A stretch of 6,995 nucleotides of DNA from Bacillota bacterium (lineage in GTDB: Bacteria; Bacillota; Bacilli; Bacillales_B; DSM-18226). Below the pieces are notes generated by a model, which ran no database searches, was not told the DNA's origin, and saw nothing but the letters and a program-made list of their open reading frames with translations. The translations under genes were made by a program, and so were the position numbers. The stretch spans positions 1 through 6,995 of the forward strand of contig JAUZQA010000224.1 of assembly GCA_030705665.1 (NCBI GenBank), read 5' to 3'. Position 1 is the first letter of the stretch; each line of letters begins with the position of its first letter. Positions 1-6,321 of this stretch are shown here, piece after piece.

Positions 1-65
1 GCTGAATCCAGAATGCCTTCTTTCACAAAACGCTTCCAAACATCAAAATAAAAAGTCGTATTCAT
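1..65 (-). CDS. acoR: AcoR-type sigma-54-dependent activator, N-terminal fragment
   Basis: Only the first 21 codons are in the window; the gene runs off the left edge. The peptide starts MNTTFYFDVWKRF and continues VKEGILDS. A tryptophan-containing start of the W-K-R-F-V-x-x-G type is what I recall at the N-terminus of Bacillus AcoR-like activators, just before the GAF sensor region. The ATG at 65 is preceded by a strong ribosome-binding site, AAGGGGAGGG at 70-79. AcoR proteins normally carry a GAF-type sensor, an AAA+ sigma-54 interaction domain and a Fis-type helix-turn-helix; none of these is visible here. The assignment therefore rests on the short peptide, the position downstream of an aco operon (as in B. 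subtilis), and the sigma-54 promoter in front of acoA that needs such an activator. A sigma-A promoter with a cre box lies upstream at 196-224. Another Fis-family activator with a similar N-terminus cannot be excluded. Confidence 0.72.
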   Translation of the reverse strand, partial: MNTTFYFDVWKRFVKEGILDS

Positions 66-195
66 TTAACCCTCCCCTTAACCCAGAAAAATTTTTCGAA
101 AGTGGTTTGAGATCGATTACTTGTTTACAAATCTTGCGAAGAAAAAAAGGAGTATGAGAAGAAATCTGTCAAAACGAGGTTAAAGTACAGTTTAA

Positions 196-224
196 ATTAT
201 ACACGATGGTGAATACGCTTTCAA
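196..224 (-). promoter_or_regulatory. Sigma-A promoter of the acoR-like gene
   Basis: Read on the minus strand, a -35 box TTGAAA (219-224) is followed after exactly 17 bases by a perfect -10 box TATAAT (196-201). Transcription should start near 189, giving a leader of about 124 bases before the ATG at 65. The promoter lies downstream of the terminator at 254-280, so the regulator gene can be expressed independently of the operon. No experiment supports this; the call rests on the hexamers and their spacing. Confidence 0.8.
210..223 (-). promoter_or_regulatory. cre box (CcpA operator) over the acoR -35 region
   Basis: The 14-mer TGAAAGCGTATTCA on the minus strand fits the catabolite-responsive element consensus TGWAANCGNTNWCA at every fixed position but one (A where T is usual at position 10). 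With the flanking T it fits the looser form WTGNAANCGNWNNCW completely. It overlaps the -35 box and part of the spacer, where bound CcpA would block RNA polymerase. In B. subtilis, acoR is a known CcpA target, which supports the reading. Confidence 0.75.
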
Positions 225-253
225 TCCAACAAAGGTCACAATTAAGAAAATTC

Positions 254-280
254 AAAAAACTACGCGCAATCTACGCGTAG
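254..280 (-). terminator. Intrinsic terminator after bdhA
   Basis: On the minus strand a perfect 7-bp stem CTACGCG/CGCGTAG (274-280 with 260-266) encloses a 7-base loop and is followed at once by six T (254-259) and further T-rich sequence. It begins 21 bp beyond the bdhA stop codon. It should end the aco-bdhA transcript and separate it from the acoR promoter. Confidence 0.82.
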
Positions 281-301
281 CTGTATCATTTTATCGAAGA
301 A

Positions 302-1360
302 TTATAGTTTAGGATCTACTAGTATCTTGATTTGGTTCTTATTTTTTGTTAATGCCTCAAATCCTTCAGAAACAATTTGATCAATGGAGATTTTTTTCGT
401 CACCAATTCAGCTGCTTGAATTTGCCCATTGGCGATCAGTTGAATAACCTGCGGAAAAATATTGCGATAAGCGATGATACTAGTCATTTTTCTTTCAGTT
501 AAAATAAAATGATTGACCGGGATGCTGGCGGGCTTTTCCCATATGCTGATGTTCACCACATTCCCTTCTGATTTTGTTGATTCTATCGCTGTATGAATGG
601 TTGCTTCGATTCCTGCTACTTCAAAGGCAACATCCACCCCGAGTCCATTGGTATACTCTTTTATTGCGTCAACTGGATTTACTTCGATCGGGTCAATGAC
701 GATGTGGGCTCCAGCCTGTTTAGCAATCTCACGTCGTTCCGCTGAAACCTCTACCGCAATAATTTGGCTCGCTCCCGCTGCTTTAGCAGCTTGAATCACC
801 AATAAACCGATGGGTCCTGTACCGATCACGGCGATGGAATCACCAATCTTCATCTCACTTTGGCGTACTGCATGAACGGCAACAGCTGTTGGTTCAACAA
901 GTGCAGCTTGTTCCCATGACATATAATCCGGGATTTTGTGAATCATCTTTGATGGCACCACACTGTATTCTGAAAAACCGCCCAAACCGCCTGACAGGCC
1001 AATAAAACCTAATTGTTCACAAACATTGTAGTGACCTTTCTTGCAGGAAGAACATTTCCCGCAGCTGTAAATCGGTTCTACACATACACGATCACCTACT
1101 TGTATTCCTGTGACCTCTTCCCCAATCGCTACCACTTCTCCGGCATATTCATGACCCATCACAATTGGAGCCTTGTCCTTAGAGATGGGGTGTGGTTCTT
1201 CTACTGGAACAAAAATAGGACCAGCCAAATATTCGTGTAAATCTGAACCGCAAATCCCGCAATAGGCTACTTTTATTTTCACCTGATCTTTTTCAACCGA
1301 AGGTTCTGGAATATTTTCGACTCTAATATCTTTTTGGTTATACCATAACGCAGCTTTCAT
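302..1360 (-). CDS. bdhA: (R,R)-2,3-butanediol dehydrogenase, zinc-dependent MDR family
   Basis: A 352-residue cytoplasmic zinc alcohol dehydrogenase, predicted to interconvert 2,3-butanediol and acetoin with NAD(H). Visible features are the catalytic zinc ligands C37 (in GICGSD), H70-E71 (GHE) and E156; four structural-zinc cysteines C100, C103, C106 and C114; the nucleotide-binding GTGPIG at 180-185; and E204 at the end of the second beta strand, which favours NAD over NADP. The N-terminal MKAALWYNQKDIR, the LHEYLAGPIF stretch and the ISIWEKP stretch closely resemble B. subtilis BdhA as I recall it. The start at 1360 was chosen because AAGGGGAG (1367-1374) sits six bases upstream; the earlier in-frame ATG at 1366 directly abuts that site. 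It lies 16 bp after acoL, so it is the last gene of the aco operon and feeds acetoin to the complex. A sorbitol or other polyol dehydrogenase is the main alternative, but the context argues for butanediol. Confidence 0.88.
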   Translation of the reverse strand: MKAALWYNQKDIRVENIPEPSVEKDQVKIKVAYCGICGSDLHEYLAGPIFVPVEEPHPISKDKAPIVMGHEYAGEVVAIGEEVTGIQVGDRVCVEPIYSCGKCSSCKKGHYNVCEQLGFIGLSGGLGGFSEYSVVPSKMIHKIPDYMSWEQAALVEPTAVAVHAVRQSEMKIGDSIAVIGTGPIGLLVIQAAKAAGASQIIAVEVSAERREIAKQAGAHIVIDPIEVNPVDAIKEYTNGLGVDVAFEVAGIEATIHTAIESTKSEGNVVNISIWEKPASIPVNHFILTERKMTSIIAYRNIFPQVIQLIANGQIQAAELVTKKISIDQIVSEGFEALTKNKNQIKILVDPKL

Positions 1361-1366
1361 CCGCAT

Positions 1367-1374
1367 CTCCCCTT
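1367..1374 (-). promoter_or_regulatory. Ribosome-binding site fixing the bdhA start
   Basis: AAGGGGAG on the minus strand lies six bases before the ATG at 1360 and directly touches an in-frame ATG at 1366. The spacing selects the start at 1360, which also matches the usual MKAA start of the family. Confidence 0.75.
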
Positions 1375-1376
1375 TT

Positions 1377-2756
1377 TTAAATATGAACAGCATGTCCTAC
1401 TGCACTTAGTATGGCTTCATGGATTGCCTCAGAAAGACTTGGATGGGCAGCAATGAATTGTTCCATGCTGTCTGTCGTTAATTCAGCATGGAGCATGACC
1501 GTTCCTTGCCCAATCAGTTCTGTGGCATGAGGCCCAACAATCGAAACCCCGACGATTTCCCCGTACTCTGGTTCAACCAGCACTTTTACTTTTCCAGCCC
1601 GTTCATTCGCAATGAACGCCTTCCCGTTTGCGGAAAAAGGAAACTCTCCCACTCTTATATCTCCATATTGATCGATGGCCTGCTTTTCCGTTAACCCAAC
1701 GCTTGCAATCTCAGGTGAGGTATAAATGCAGCGGGGCACCGCCCGATAATTGACATGCTCATCCAGTCCGCAAGCGTTTAAAGCGGCCACTGTTCCCTCA
1801 TGGAAAGCTACATGGGCCAACTGAATACCGCCGATGATGTCACCGCAGGCATAGATATTCGGAATATTTGTTTGCATGTGTTCGTTCACGTGAATGCCTT
1901 GTCTTGAAAAATCAATGCCAATGTTCTCAAGACCTAAGCTATTCACCCTTGGCTTACGCCCAATCGAAACTAGAACCAATTCGGCATTCACTTCATGGAG
2001 CCCTTGATCGTTTTCAAAAATCGCCTTCTTTTGCTCCTTGTTTAAATCTTTTAATCTAGTCGAAGGATAAATCGTTACACCATCGTTCTCCAGCTCCTTA
2101 TGTAAGACCGCAGCTACATCTTGATCTTCTCCCGGCAGCAGCTGATCCGCCATCTCCACAATGGTGACTTTTGTTCCTAATCGGCTAAAAATACTAGCAA
2201 ATTCACAGCCGATTACACCTCCGCCGATAATCAGCAAAGAGGAAGGGATTGACTGCAGCGACATCGCATGACCACTATGAATGATCCAATCGCCGTCAAA
2301 AGGAGCAAATGGCAGTTCGACAGGTTCAGATCCTGCCGCAATAATGATTTTATCGGCCGTTATCTCTTCCTGCTTTCCACTATTCTCAACCCGTAAAACC
2401 CTGCTCGTGAGAAAAGAAGCCGATCCATTTACTACTTTCACTTTATTTTTCCTCATTAAATATTGGATTCCTTGAACCAGTGTCGTAACAATCTTGTTTT
2501 TCCGCCCCTGGACGGCATTCCAATCGATTTCAATGCTGGCGGATGGAACCTGAATCCCAAACTCACTAGCATTTTGAAGTTTAGTGTACACCCCAGCAGT
2601 TTCTAAGAGGGCCTTAGTTGGCATACACCCTTCATTTAAACATGTGCCTCCCAGCGGTCCCTGGTCAATTATTGTAACTACATGACCCTGCTGGGCTGCA
2701 GTAATTGCAGCCACATATCCAGCAGGACCACCACCTATAATTGCGATCGATGCCAA
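1377..2756 (-). CDS. acoL: Dihydrolipoyl dehydrogenase (E3) of the acetoin dehydrogenase complex
   Basis: A 459-residue FAD enzyme that reoxidises the dihydrolipoyl groups on AcoC and passes electrons to NAD. The FAD motif GGGPAG is at residues 8-13, the redox disulfide C39-x4-C44 in GGTCLNEGCMPTK, the NAD-binding GGGVIG at 178-183, and the second FAD motif ends in CGD at 304-306. The C-terminal dimerisation domain carries the active-site H438-P439 pair and E443. Length is normal for the family. The start codon is TTG at 2756: the FAD motif begins only a few residues in and the next in-frame methionine (about residue 45) lies beyond the redox cysteines, so no ATG start is possible. A modest AAGGG (2763-2767) lies six bases upstream. 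The gene follows acoC after 15 bp. It could also serve other 2-oxo acid complexes, but position argues for acetoin cleavage. Confidence 0.93.
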   Translation of the reverse strand: MASIAIIGGGPAGYVAAITAAQQGHVVTIIDQGPLGGTCLNEGCMPTKALLETAGVYTKLQNASEFGIQVPSASIEIDWNAVQGRKNKIVTTLVQGIQYLMRKNKVKVVNGSASFLTSRVLRVENSGKQEEITADKIIIAAGSEPVELPFAPFDGDWIIHSGHAMSLQSIPSSLLIIGGGVIGCEFASIFSRLGTKVTIVEMADQLLPGEDQDVAAVLHKELENDGVTIYPSTRLKDLNKEQKKAIFENDQGLHEVNAELVLVSIGRKPRVNSLGLENIGIDFSRQGIHVNEHMQTNIPNIYACGDIIGGIQLAHVAFHEGTVAALNACGLDEHVNYRAVPRCIYTSPEIASVGLTEKQAIDQYGDIRVGEFPFSANGKAFIANERAGKVKVLVEPEYGEIVGVSIVGPHATELIGQGTVMLHAELTTDSMEQFIAAHPSLSEAIHEAILSAVGHAVHI

Positions 2757-2771
2757 AATATTCCCTTCTTT

Positions 2772-3998
2772 CTATAAAAGCATGGTAATCGGCTCTTCCA
2801 AATACTGTTTGACCGTTTGTAAAAATGCTGCAGCTGGTGCTCCATCAAGTACACGGTGGTCAAATGTTAGACTAAGCGGAAGTATGCTTCTTCTTTCTAC
2901 TTTTTCACCAATATAGGCGGGGGTATCATAGACCGCACCAACACCAAGAATTCCCGTTTCAGGCGGGTTTAAGACTGGTGTAAAGTGCTCAACACCGTAG
3001 GCTCCGAGATTACTAATCGTAAACGTGGAACCCTGCATTTCCTCCTGAGTAAGCTCTCCTTGTCTTGCCTTTTGTGCAAGTGTTTTAATGCTTCGCGACA
3101 AAGCAATTAGGGAACAACTTTGGGCATTGCGGATAACCGGAACCACTAACCCTTTTTCAAGCGCAACGGCCATGCCAAGATGAACGTTTTTAAATAAATG
3201 AATTTTATCGTCCATAAACAAACTATTCATCTGCCCGTGCTTCTGCAATGAAAGGACAACGGCTCTTGCAATAAAGTCGGTTACCGTTAATTTATGATCA
3301 TAACGATTTTGAACGGTTTGAGCGATTTGCTTTTGCAGAGCGAGTAAATCGGTCACATCCACCTTCATATTAATCGTTAACTGTGCCGTTTTTTGCAGGC
3401 TTTCAAACATGCGGGCGGCAATCACTTTTCGGATACCGCTGACTGGGACTTGCTGGGTCTCCTCTATTGGTGTCACCGGAGTTTCGCTCGTTTCCTTTTT
3501 CGGTTCAGCCTGTGGAGTGGACGAATTCATAATGGCTTCCTGCACATCTTCCTTCGTAATTCTTCCTCCGGGCCCTGTACCGTTGATATTCTCAACATCG
3601 AGGTTGGCGGCTTCTGCCATTTTCCTTGCGACAGGGGAAATTTTCACACGAGCCGTATTCATTTTAGAAACAGGCTCCGTTTTTTCGTTCGCAGGAGCAA
3701 CATTTTCTGCTTCTGGCTTCTGGGCTTCTTCGACTGCAAGCCCTGCAGCCACTTCTTCACCTGGAATACCGATATAGCAAATCACTGTTCCCGGCGGAAC
3801 CCCTTCTCCTTCGGGAACAGCAATTTTCAATACTGTTCCCTCGGCAGGAGATTCTACGTCAATTTCAATCTTTTCTGAACTGACACTGGCAATCGGTTCA
3901 CCCTTCTCAACAGAGTCTCCGACTCCTTTATTCCAGATTGACACGGTGCCTTCTTTCATGGCCATTCCCAATTTTGGCATCACGACTTCTACTGCCAT
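2772..3998 (-). CDS. acoC: Dihydrolipoamide acetyltransferase (E2) of the acetoin dehydrogenase complex
   Basis: A 408-residue E2 core protein. Domains in order: one lipoyl domain at about 1-78 with the lipoylated lysine K43 in SSEKIEID; an Ala/Glu/Pro-rich linker at about 82-116; a peripheral-subunit-binding domain at about 118-154 (ISPVARKMA, GTGPGGRITKEDV); a second flexible linker; and the catalytic acyltransferase domain from about 185, ending with the active-site motif DHRVLDG at 380-386 (H381, D385). It would accept the acetyl group from E1, transfer it to CoA, and act as the scaffold for AcoA/B and AcoL. A single lipoyl domain and this length fit AcoC better than most pyruvate dehydrogenase E2 proteins. 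The ribosome-binding site AGGGAGG (4009-4015), followed by GAG, lies ten bases before the ATG. Gaps are 27 bp to acoB and 15 bp to acoL. Confidence 0.93.
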   Translation of the reverse strand: MAVEVVMPKLGMAMKEGTVSIWNKGVGDSVEKGEPIASVSSEKIEIDVESPAEGTVLKIAVPEGEGVPPGTVICYIGIPGEEVAAGLAVEEAQKPEAENVAPANEKTEPVSKMNTARVKISPVARKMAEAANLDVENINGTGPGGRITKEDVQEAIMNSSTPQAEPKKETSETPVTPIEETQQVPVSGIRKVIAARMFESLQKTAQLTINMKVDVTDLLALQKQIAQTVQNRYDHKLTVTDFIARAVVLSLQKHGQMNSLFMDDKIHLFKNVHLGMAVALEKGLVVPVIRNAQSCSLIALSRSIKTLAQKARQGELTQEEMQGSTFTISNLGAYGVEHFTPVLNPPETGILGVGAVYDTPAYIGEKVERRSILPLSLTFDHRVLDGAPAAAFLQTVKQYLEEPITMLL

Positions 3999-4025
3999 GT
4001 TGATCTCTCCTCCCTGCTTTCTGTT

Positions 4026-5054
4026 TTACACTTCTAAAGGTGCACCTAATAGCTCTGCTGCCACTTTGACCACTGTTTCAGCTTTAGGCAGATAAATATC
4101 CTCGAGCACCGGCGAGAACGGTACAGGCGTGTGCGGTGCAGTAATCCGTTTAATCGGGGCATCCAGTGTGTCGAATCCTTTATCGGCAACAAGTGCTGCG
4201 ATATCTGTAGCAATGCTGCATCTTGGATTAGCTTCATCGATAACGATGAGGCGGTTCGTTTTGGCAACCGATGATAGAATCGTCTCTTCATCCAACGGTG
4301 ACAAGCTGCGCGGATCAACGATTTCTACCTCAATTCCTTTTGCTGAAAGTTGTTCTGCTGCTTCCATTGCGGTATGCACCATTTTTCCAACCGCTACAAT
4401 GGTTACATCAGAGCCTTCCCGCTTGATATCCGCTTTGCCAATCGGAATCGTATAGTATTCTTCTGGAACATCGCCTGTCATGTTATACAGTGTTTTATCC
4501 TCGAAAAAGATGACGGGATCGTTATCCTCGATCGCAGCAAGCAATAAGCCCTTCGCTTCATAAGGTGTGGACGGGACAACCACTTTCACACCTGGAATCG
4601 CCGTAAACAATGCATATAGGCTTTGAGAGTGCTGGGCAGCCGCTCTAAAACCTGCACCATGCATGGTCCGAATCGTAACAGGAACCTGGGCCTTGCCCCC
4701 GAACATATAACGGAACTTCGCCCCTTGATTTAATACTTCGTCTAAACAGCTTCCAATAAAGTCATTAAACATTAATTCAGCAATGGGCCTTAGACCTGTT
4801 GATGCAGCAGCCATCGCAGCACCCATGTAACCTGCTTCTGTAATCGGGGTATCCAAAATTCTTTCCCGTCCAAACTCTTGGACAAGGCCTTTCGTGACTC
4901 CAAGAACTCCACCCCATGCGTCTTCGTCCTGTAGGTGATCAACTTCTGCTCCGCCCGCTACGTCTTCACCTAATAGAATGACATTCTCGTCTTTACGCAT
5001 TGCAAGTTTCATAGCCTCATTAATCGCAGCTGACATACTCAATTTTCTTGTCAT
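4026..5054 (-). CDS. acoB: Acetoin dehydrogenase E1 beta subunit (TPP-dependent)
   Basis: A 342-residue transketolase-like E1 beta subunit that pairs with AcoA to cleave acetoin into acetaldehyde and an acetyl group handed to the lipoyl arm. The N-terminal pyrimidine-binding domain shows MSAAINEAM, LLGEDV and DTPITEAG; E73 in ITEAG corresponds to the glutamate that activates TPP in E1 beta proteins. The C-terminal domain (from about 200) has the typical IVDPRSLSPLDEETI stretch and ends near TAPHTPVPFSPVLE. The length is the same as I recall for B. subtilis AcoB. I chose the ATG at 5054 because GGAGG (5063-5067) stands eight bases upstream and the protein then starts MTRKLSM; the frame stays open 13 codons further upstream to 5093, but that extension would run over the ribosome-binding site. 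Pyruvate or branched-chain E1 beta are the alternatives; operon context decides for acetoin. Confidence 0.92.
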   Translation of the reverse strand: MTRKLSMSAAINEAMKLAMRKDENVILLGEDVAGGAEVDHLQDEDAWGGVLGVTKGLVQEFGRERILDTPITEAGYMGAAMAAASTGLRPIAELMFNDFIGSCLDEVLNQGAKFRYMFGGKAQVPVTIRTMHGAGFRAAAQHSQSLYALFTAIPGVKVVVPSTPYEAKGLLLAAIEDNDPVIFFEDKTLYNMTGDVPEEYYTIPIGKADIKREGSDVTIVAVGKMVHTAMEAAEQLSAKGIEVEIVDPRSLSPLDEETILSSVAKTNRLIVIDEANPRCSIATDIAALVADKGFDTLDAPIKRITAPHTPVPFSPVLEDIYLPKAETVVKVAAELLGAPLEV

Positions 5055-5062
5055 GAATAGTT

Positions 5063-5067
5063 CCTCC
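5063..5067 (-). promoter_or_regulatory. Ribosome-binding site fixing the acoB start
   Basis: GGAGG preceded by an A-run lies eight bases before the ATG at 5054. The longer frame from 5093 has no comparable site, so this motif decides the start. Confidence 0.8.
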
Positions 5068-5082
5068 TTTTTATGGACAAAT

Positions 5083-5102
5083 CTAGTATTCATAAATTCT
5101 AG
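5083..5102. repeat. Imperfect 20-bp dyad in the acoA-acoB gap
   Basis: CTAG at each end of a 20-base segment, with 16 of 20 positions matching the reverse complement. It sits in the 80-bp gap between acoA and acoB, the longest gap within the operon. It could form a weak AT-rich hairpin in the mRNA, but has no T-run and is not a terminator. Its function is unknown and it may be chance. Confidence 0.3.
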
Positions 5103-5134
5103 TTGGTTGAATTCAGGTCATACTCATAGGTATT

Positions 5135-6127
5135 TTAATAAGAAACGTATACATCCGTTAACAATTCAGAAGCACTAGGATACGGACTCTCTTCGCTGAA
5201 CTTCACCGCTTGATTAACCGCTGCTTCAACAGACTTTTCTAAACCAGCCAGTTCGTTTTCAGCCAATAGCCCTTGGCTCAGCAAGTGATTTCTAAAAAGA
5301 AGAATGGCGTCTTTATCTGTTTTATGCTCAATCTTTTCAAGCTCTGTTTTATATTTTTGGGCATCACCCTCAAAGTGGCCATAATTTCGATACGTTACAC
5401 ATTCAATAAGGGTTGGACCTTCACCGCGGCGTGCTCTCGCGACAGCTTCTTCTGCAGCCTGGTAGACTGCGAGTATGTCTTTTCCATCCACCTTAATCCC
5501 TGGGATATTATAGCCAACGGCACGGTCGACAATAGATTTACAGCTGGATGCATAGGTAAATGGAGTTGCTTCTGCATAGCCATTATTTTCGGCAACAAAA
5601 ACGACAGGAAGATTCCAAATGGCAGCAAGATTAATCCCTTCGTGGAAGGTCCCATGGTTTTGGGCACCATCGCCAAAAAAGCAAACGCTTACATCTCCAG
5701 TCTTTTTATACTTCGCTGTTAAAGCCGAACCGCATGCAAGCGGGAAGCCTCCGCCGACAATTCCATTTGCCCCAAGCATCCCTTTATTAAGGTCGGCAAT
5801 ATGCATCGATCCGCCCTTTCCTTTACATAACCCGGTAACTTTCCCATAGATTTCTGCCATCATTCCATTTAAATCGCAGCCTTTGGCAATACAATGACCG
5901 TGACCGCGATGGGTACTTGTAATACTATCTTTATCAGTTAAATGGGCACAGACGCCAACGGCAACTGCTTCTTCTCCCGCGTATAAGTGAACAAATCCCG
6001 GCAGGATTCCCTGTCCAAATAACTCATGGACCCTGTCCTCAAAATTACGGATTTCCAGCATCTTTTGATACATCCATTGCGCTTTTTCCTTTGTTAAAGC
6101 TACATCTTTGCTATCCATCGTTCTCAT
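5135..6127 (-). CDS. acoA: Acetoin dehydrogenase E1 alpha subunit (TPP-dependent)
   Basis: A 330-residue E1 alpha subunit; with AcoB it forms the thiamine-diphosphate enzyme that splits acetoin. The TPP/magnesium motif starts at GDG 152-154 and ends at NN 181-182. H73 in STHRGHGH matches the active-site histidine region of the family; GKGGSMH at 103-109 and the YRNYGHFEGD stretch at 246-255 are typical of acetoin rather than branched-chain E1 alpha. The frame is open for 70 more codons to 6337, but that stretch covers a terminator hairpin and the sigma-54 promoter, so it cannot be translated from the aco transcript. The ATG at 6127 has AGGGAGG (6136-6142) eight bases upstream, and the resulting length agrees with the family (about 330). 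It is the first gene of the operon, about 30 bases after the predicted transcription start. A gap of 80 bp precedes acoB. Confidence 0.93.
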   Translation of the reverse strand: MRTMDSKDVALTKEKAQWMYQKMLEIRNFEDRVHELFGQGILPGFVHLYAGEEAVAVGVCAHLTDKDSITSTHRGHGHCIAKGCDLNGMMAEIYGKVTGLCKGKGGSMHIADLNKGMLGANGIVGGGFPLACGSALTAKYKKTGDVSVCFFGDGAQNHGTFHEGINLAAIWNLPVVFVAENNGYAEATPFTYASSCKSIVDRAVGYNIPGIKVDGKDILAVYQAAEEAVARARRGEGPTLIECVTYRNYGHFEGDAQKYKTELEKIEHKTDKDAILLFRNHLLSQGLLAENELAGLEKSVEAAVNQAVKFSEESPYPSASELLTDVYVSY

Positions 6128-6135
6128 TTTTTCAG

Positions 6136-6142
6136 CCTCCCT
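6136..6142 (-). promoter_or_regulatory. Ribosome-binding site fixing the acoA start
   Basis: AGGGAGG on the minus strand, eight bases before the ATG at 6127 and 17 before a second in-frame ATG at 6118. It selects the start at 6127 and rules out the longer frame. Confidence 0.85.
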
Positions 6143-6168
6143 GGAAAAATTCATTACAATTTGATTAA

Positions 6169-6185
6169 TGCAAGAACTGTGCCAA
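6169..6185 (-). promoter_or_regulatory. Sigma-54 (SigL) -24/-12 promoter of the aco operon
   Basis: On the minus strand TTGGCAC (6179-6185), five bases AGTTC, then TTGCA (6169-6173). This fits the sigma-54 consensus YTGGCACGRNNNTTGCW at all fixed positions except one (A in place of the G after TGGCAC). The invariant GG and GC dinucleotides have correct spacing. Transcription should begin near 6158, about 30 bases before the acoA ATG and just ahead of its ribosome-binding site. Aco operons of Bacillus are known to use SigL with AcoR. No good sigma-A promoter was seen nearby. Confidence 0.92.
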
Positions 6186-6229
6186 GAAGCAAAAGCGATT
6201 TTCTCCATGTTTGAACACAATGAAGATGC

Positions 6230-6277
6230 AAAAAAAAAGAGACAAAACGATACAACTGTCTCGTTTTGTCTCTTTTT
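6230..6277 (-). terminator. Intrinsic terminator after the penicillin-binding protein gene
   Basis: A perfect 17-bp inverted repeat (6234-6250 with 6261-6277, arm core GAGACAAAACGA) with a 10-base loop. On the minus strand it is followed by a run of nine T in all (6230-6238, the first five within the stem), and on the plus strand five T end the stem. It lies 87 bp after the stop of the upstream gene and would insulate the sigma-54 promoter from read-through. It could work weakly in the other direction too. Confidence 0.9.
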
Positions 6278-6303
6278 GATTACTATTTCAGTGTCTACTT
6301 TTT

Positions 6304-6321
6304 TTGCATATTGTGGTGCAA
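6304..6321. promoter_or_regulatory. Candidate upstream activator site (AcoR enhancer)
   Basis: An 18-bp dyad, TTGCA, eight bases, TGCAA, centred about 150 bp before the predicted aco transcription start. Sigma-54 activators bind dyads at roughly this distance and reach the promoter by DNA looping. I do not remember the exact AcoR site well enough to match it, so the call rests on symmetry and position only. Confidence 0.4.

Noticed and set aside
86..97. Palindrome GAAAAATTTTTC in front of the acoR-like gene
   Set aside because: Made only of A/T runs with one G-C pair at each end, very likely chance; no T-run for a terminator and no known operator matched.
167..172. Perfect TTGACA hexamer (minus strand) as a second acoR promoter
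   Set aside because: No acceptable -10 box lies 16 to 18 bases downstream; the stretch there is C/T-rich.
3393..3878. Plus-strand frame of 161 codons inside acoC
   Set aside because: It is antisense to conserved acoC domains, its product is Phe/Cys/His-rich with no recognisable motif, and no ribosome-binding site is evident.
5055..5093. Extension of acoB by 13 codons upstream
   Set aside because: The GGAGG site at 5063-5067 would lie inside the coding region, and the start at 5054 gives the usual family length.
6186..6204. cre-like sequence around AAAATCGCTTTT upstream of the sigma-54 promoter
   Set aside because: It has the central CG and flanking AA but misses the outer TG and C positions of the consensus.
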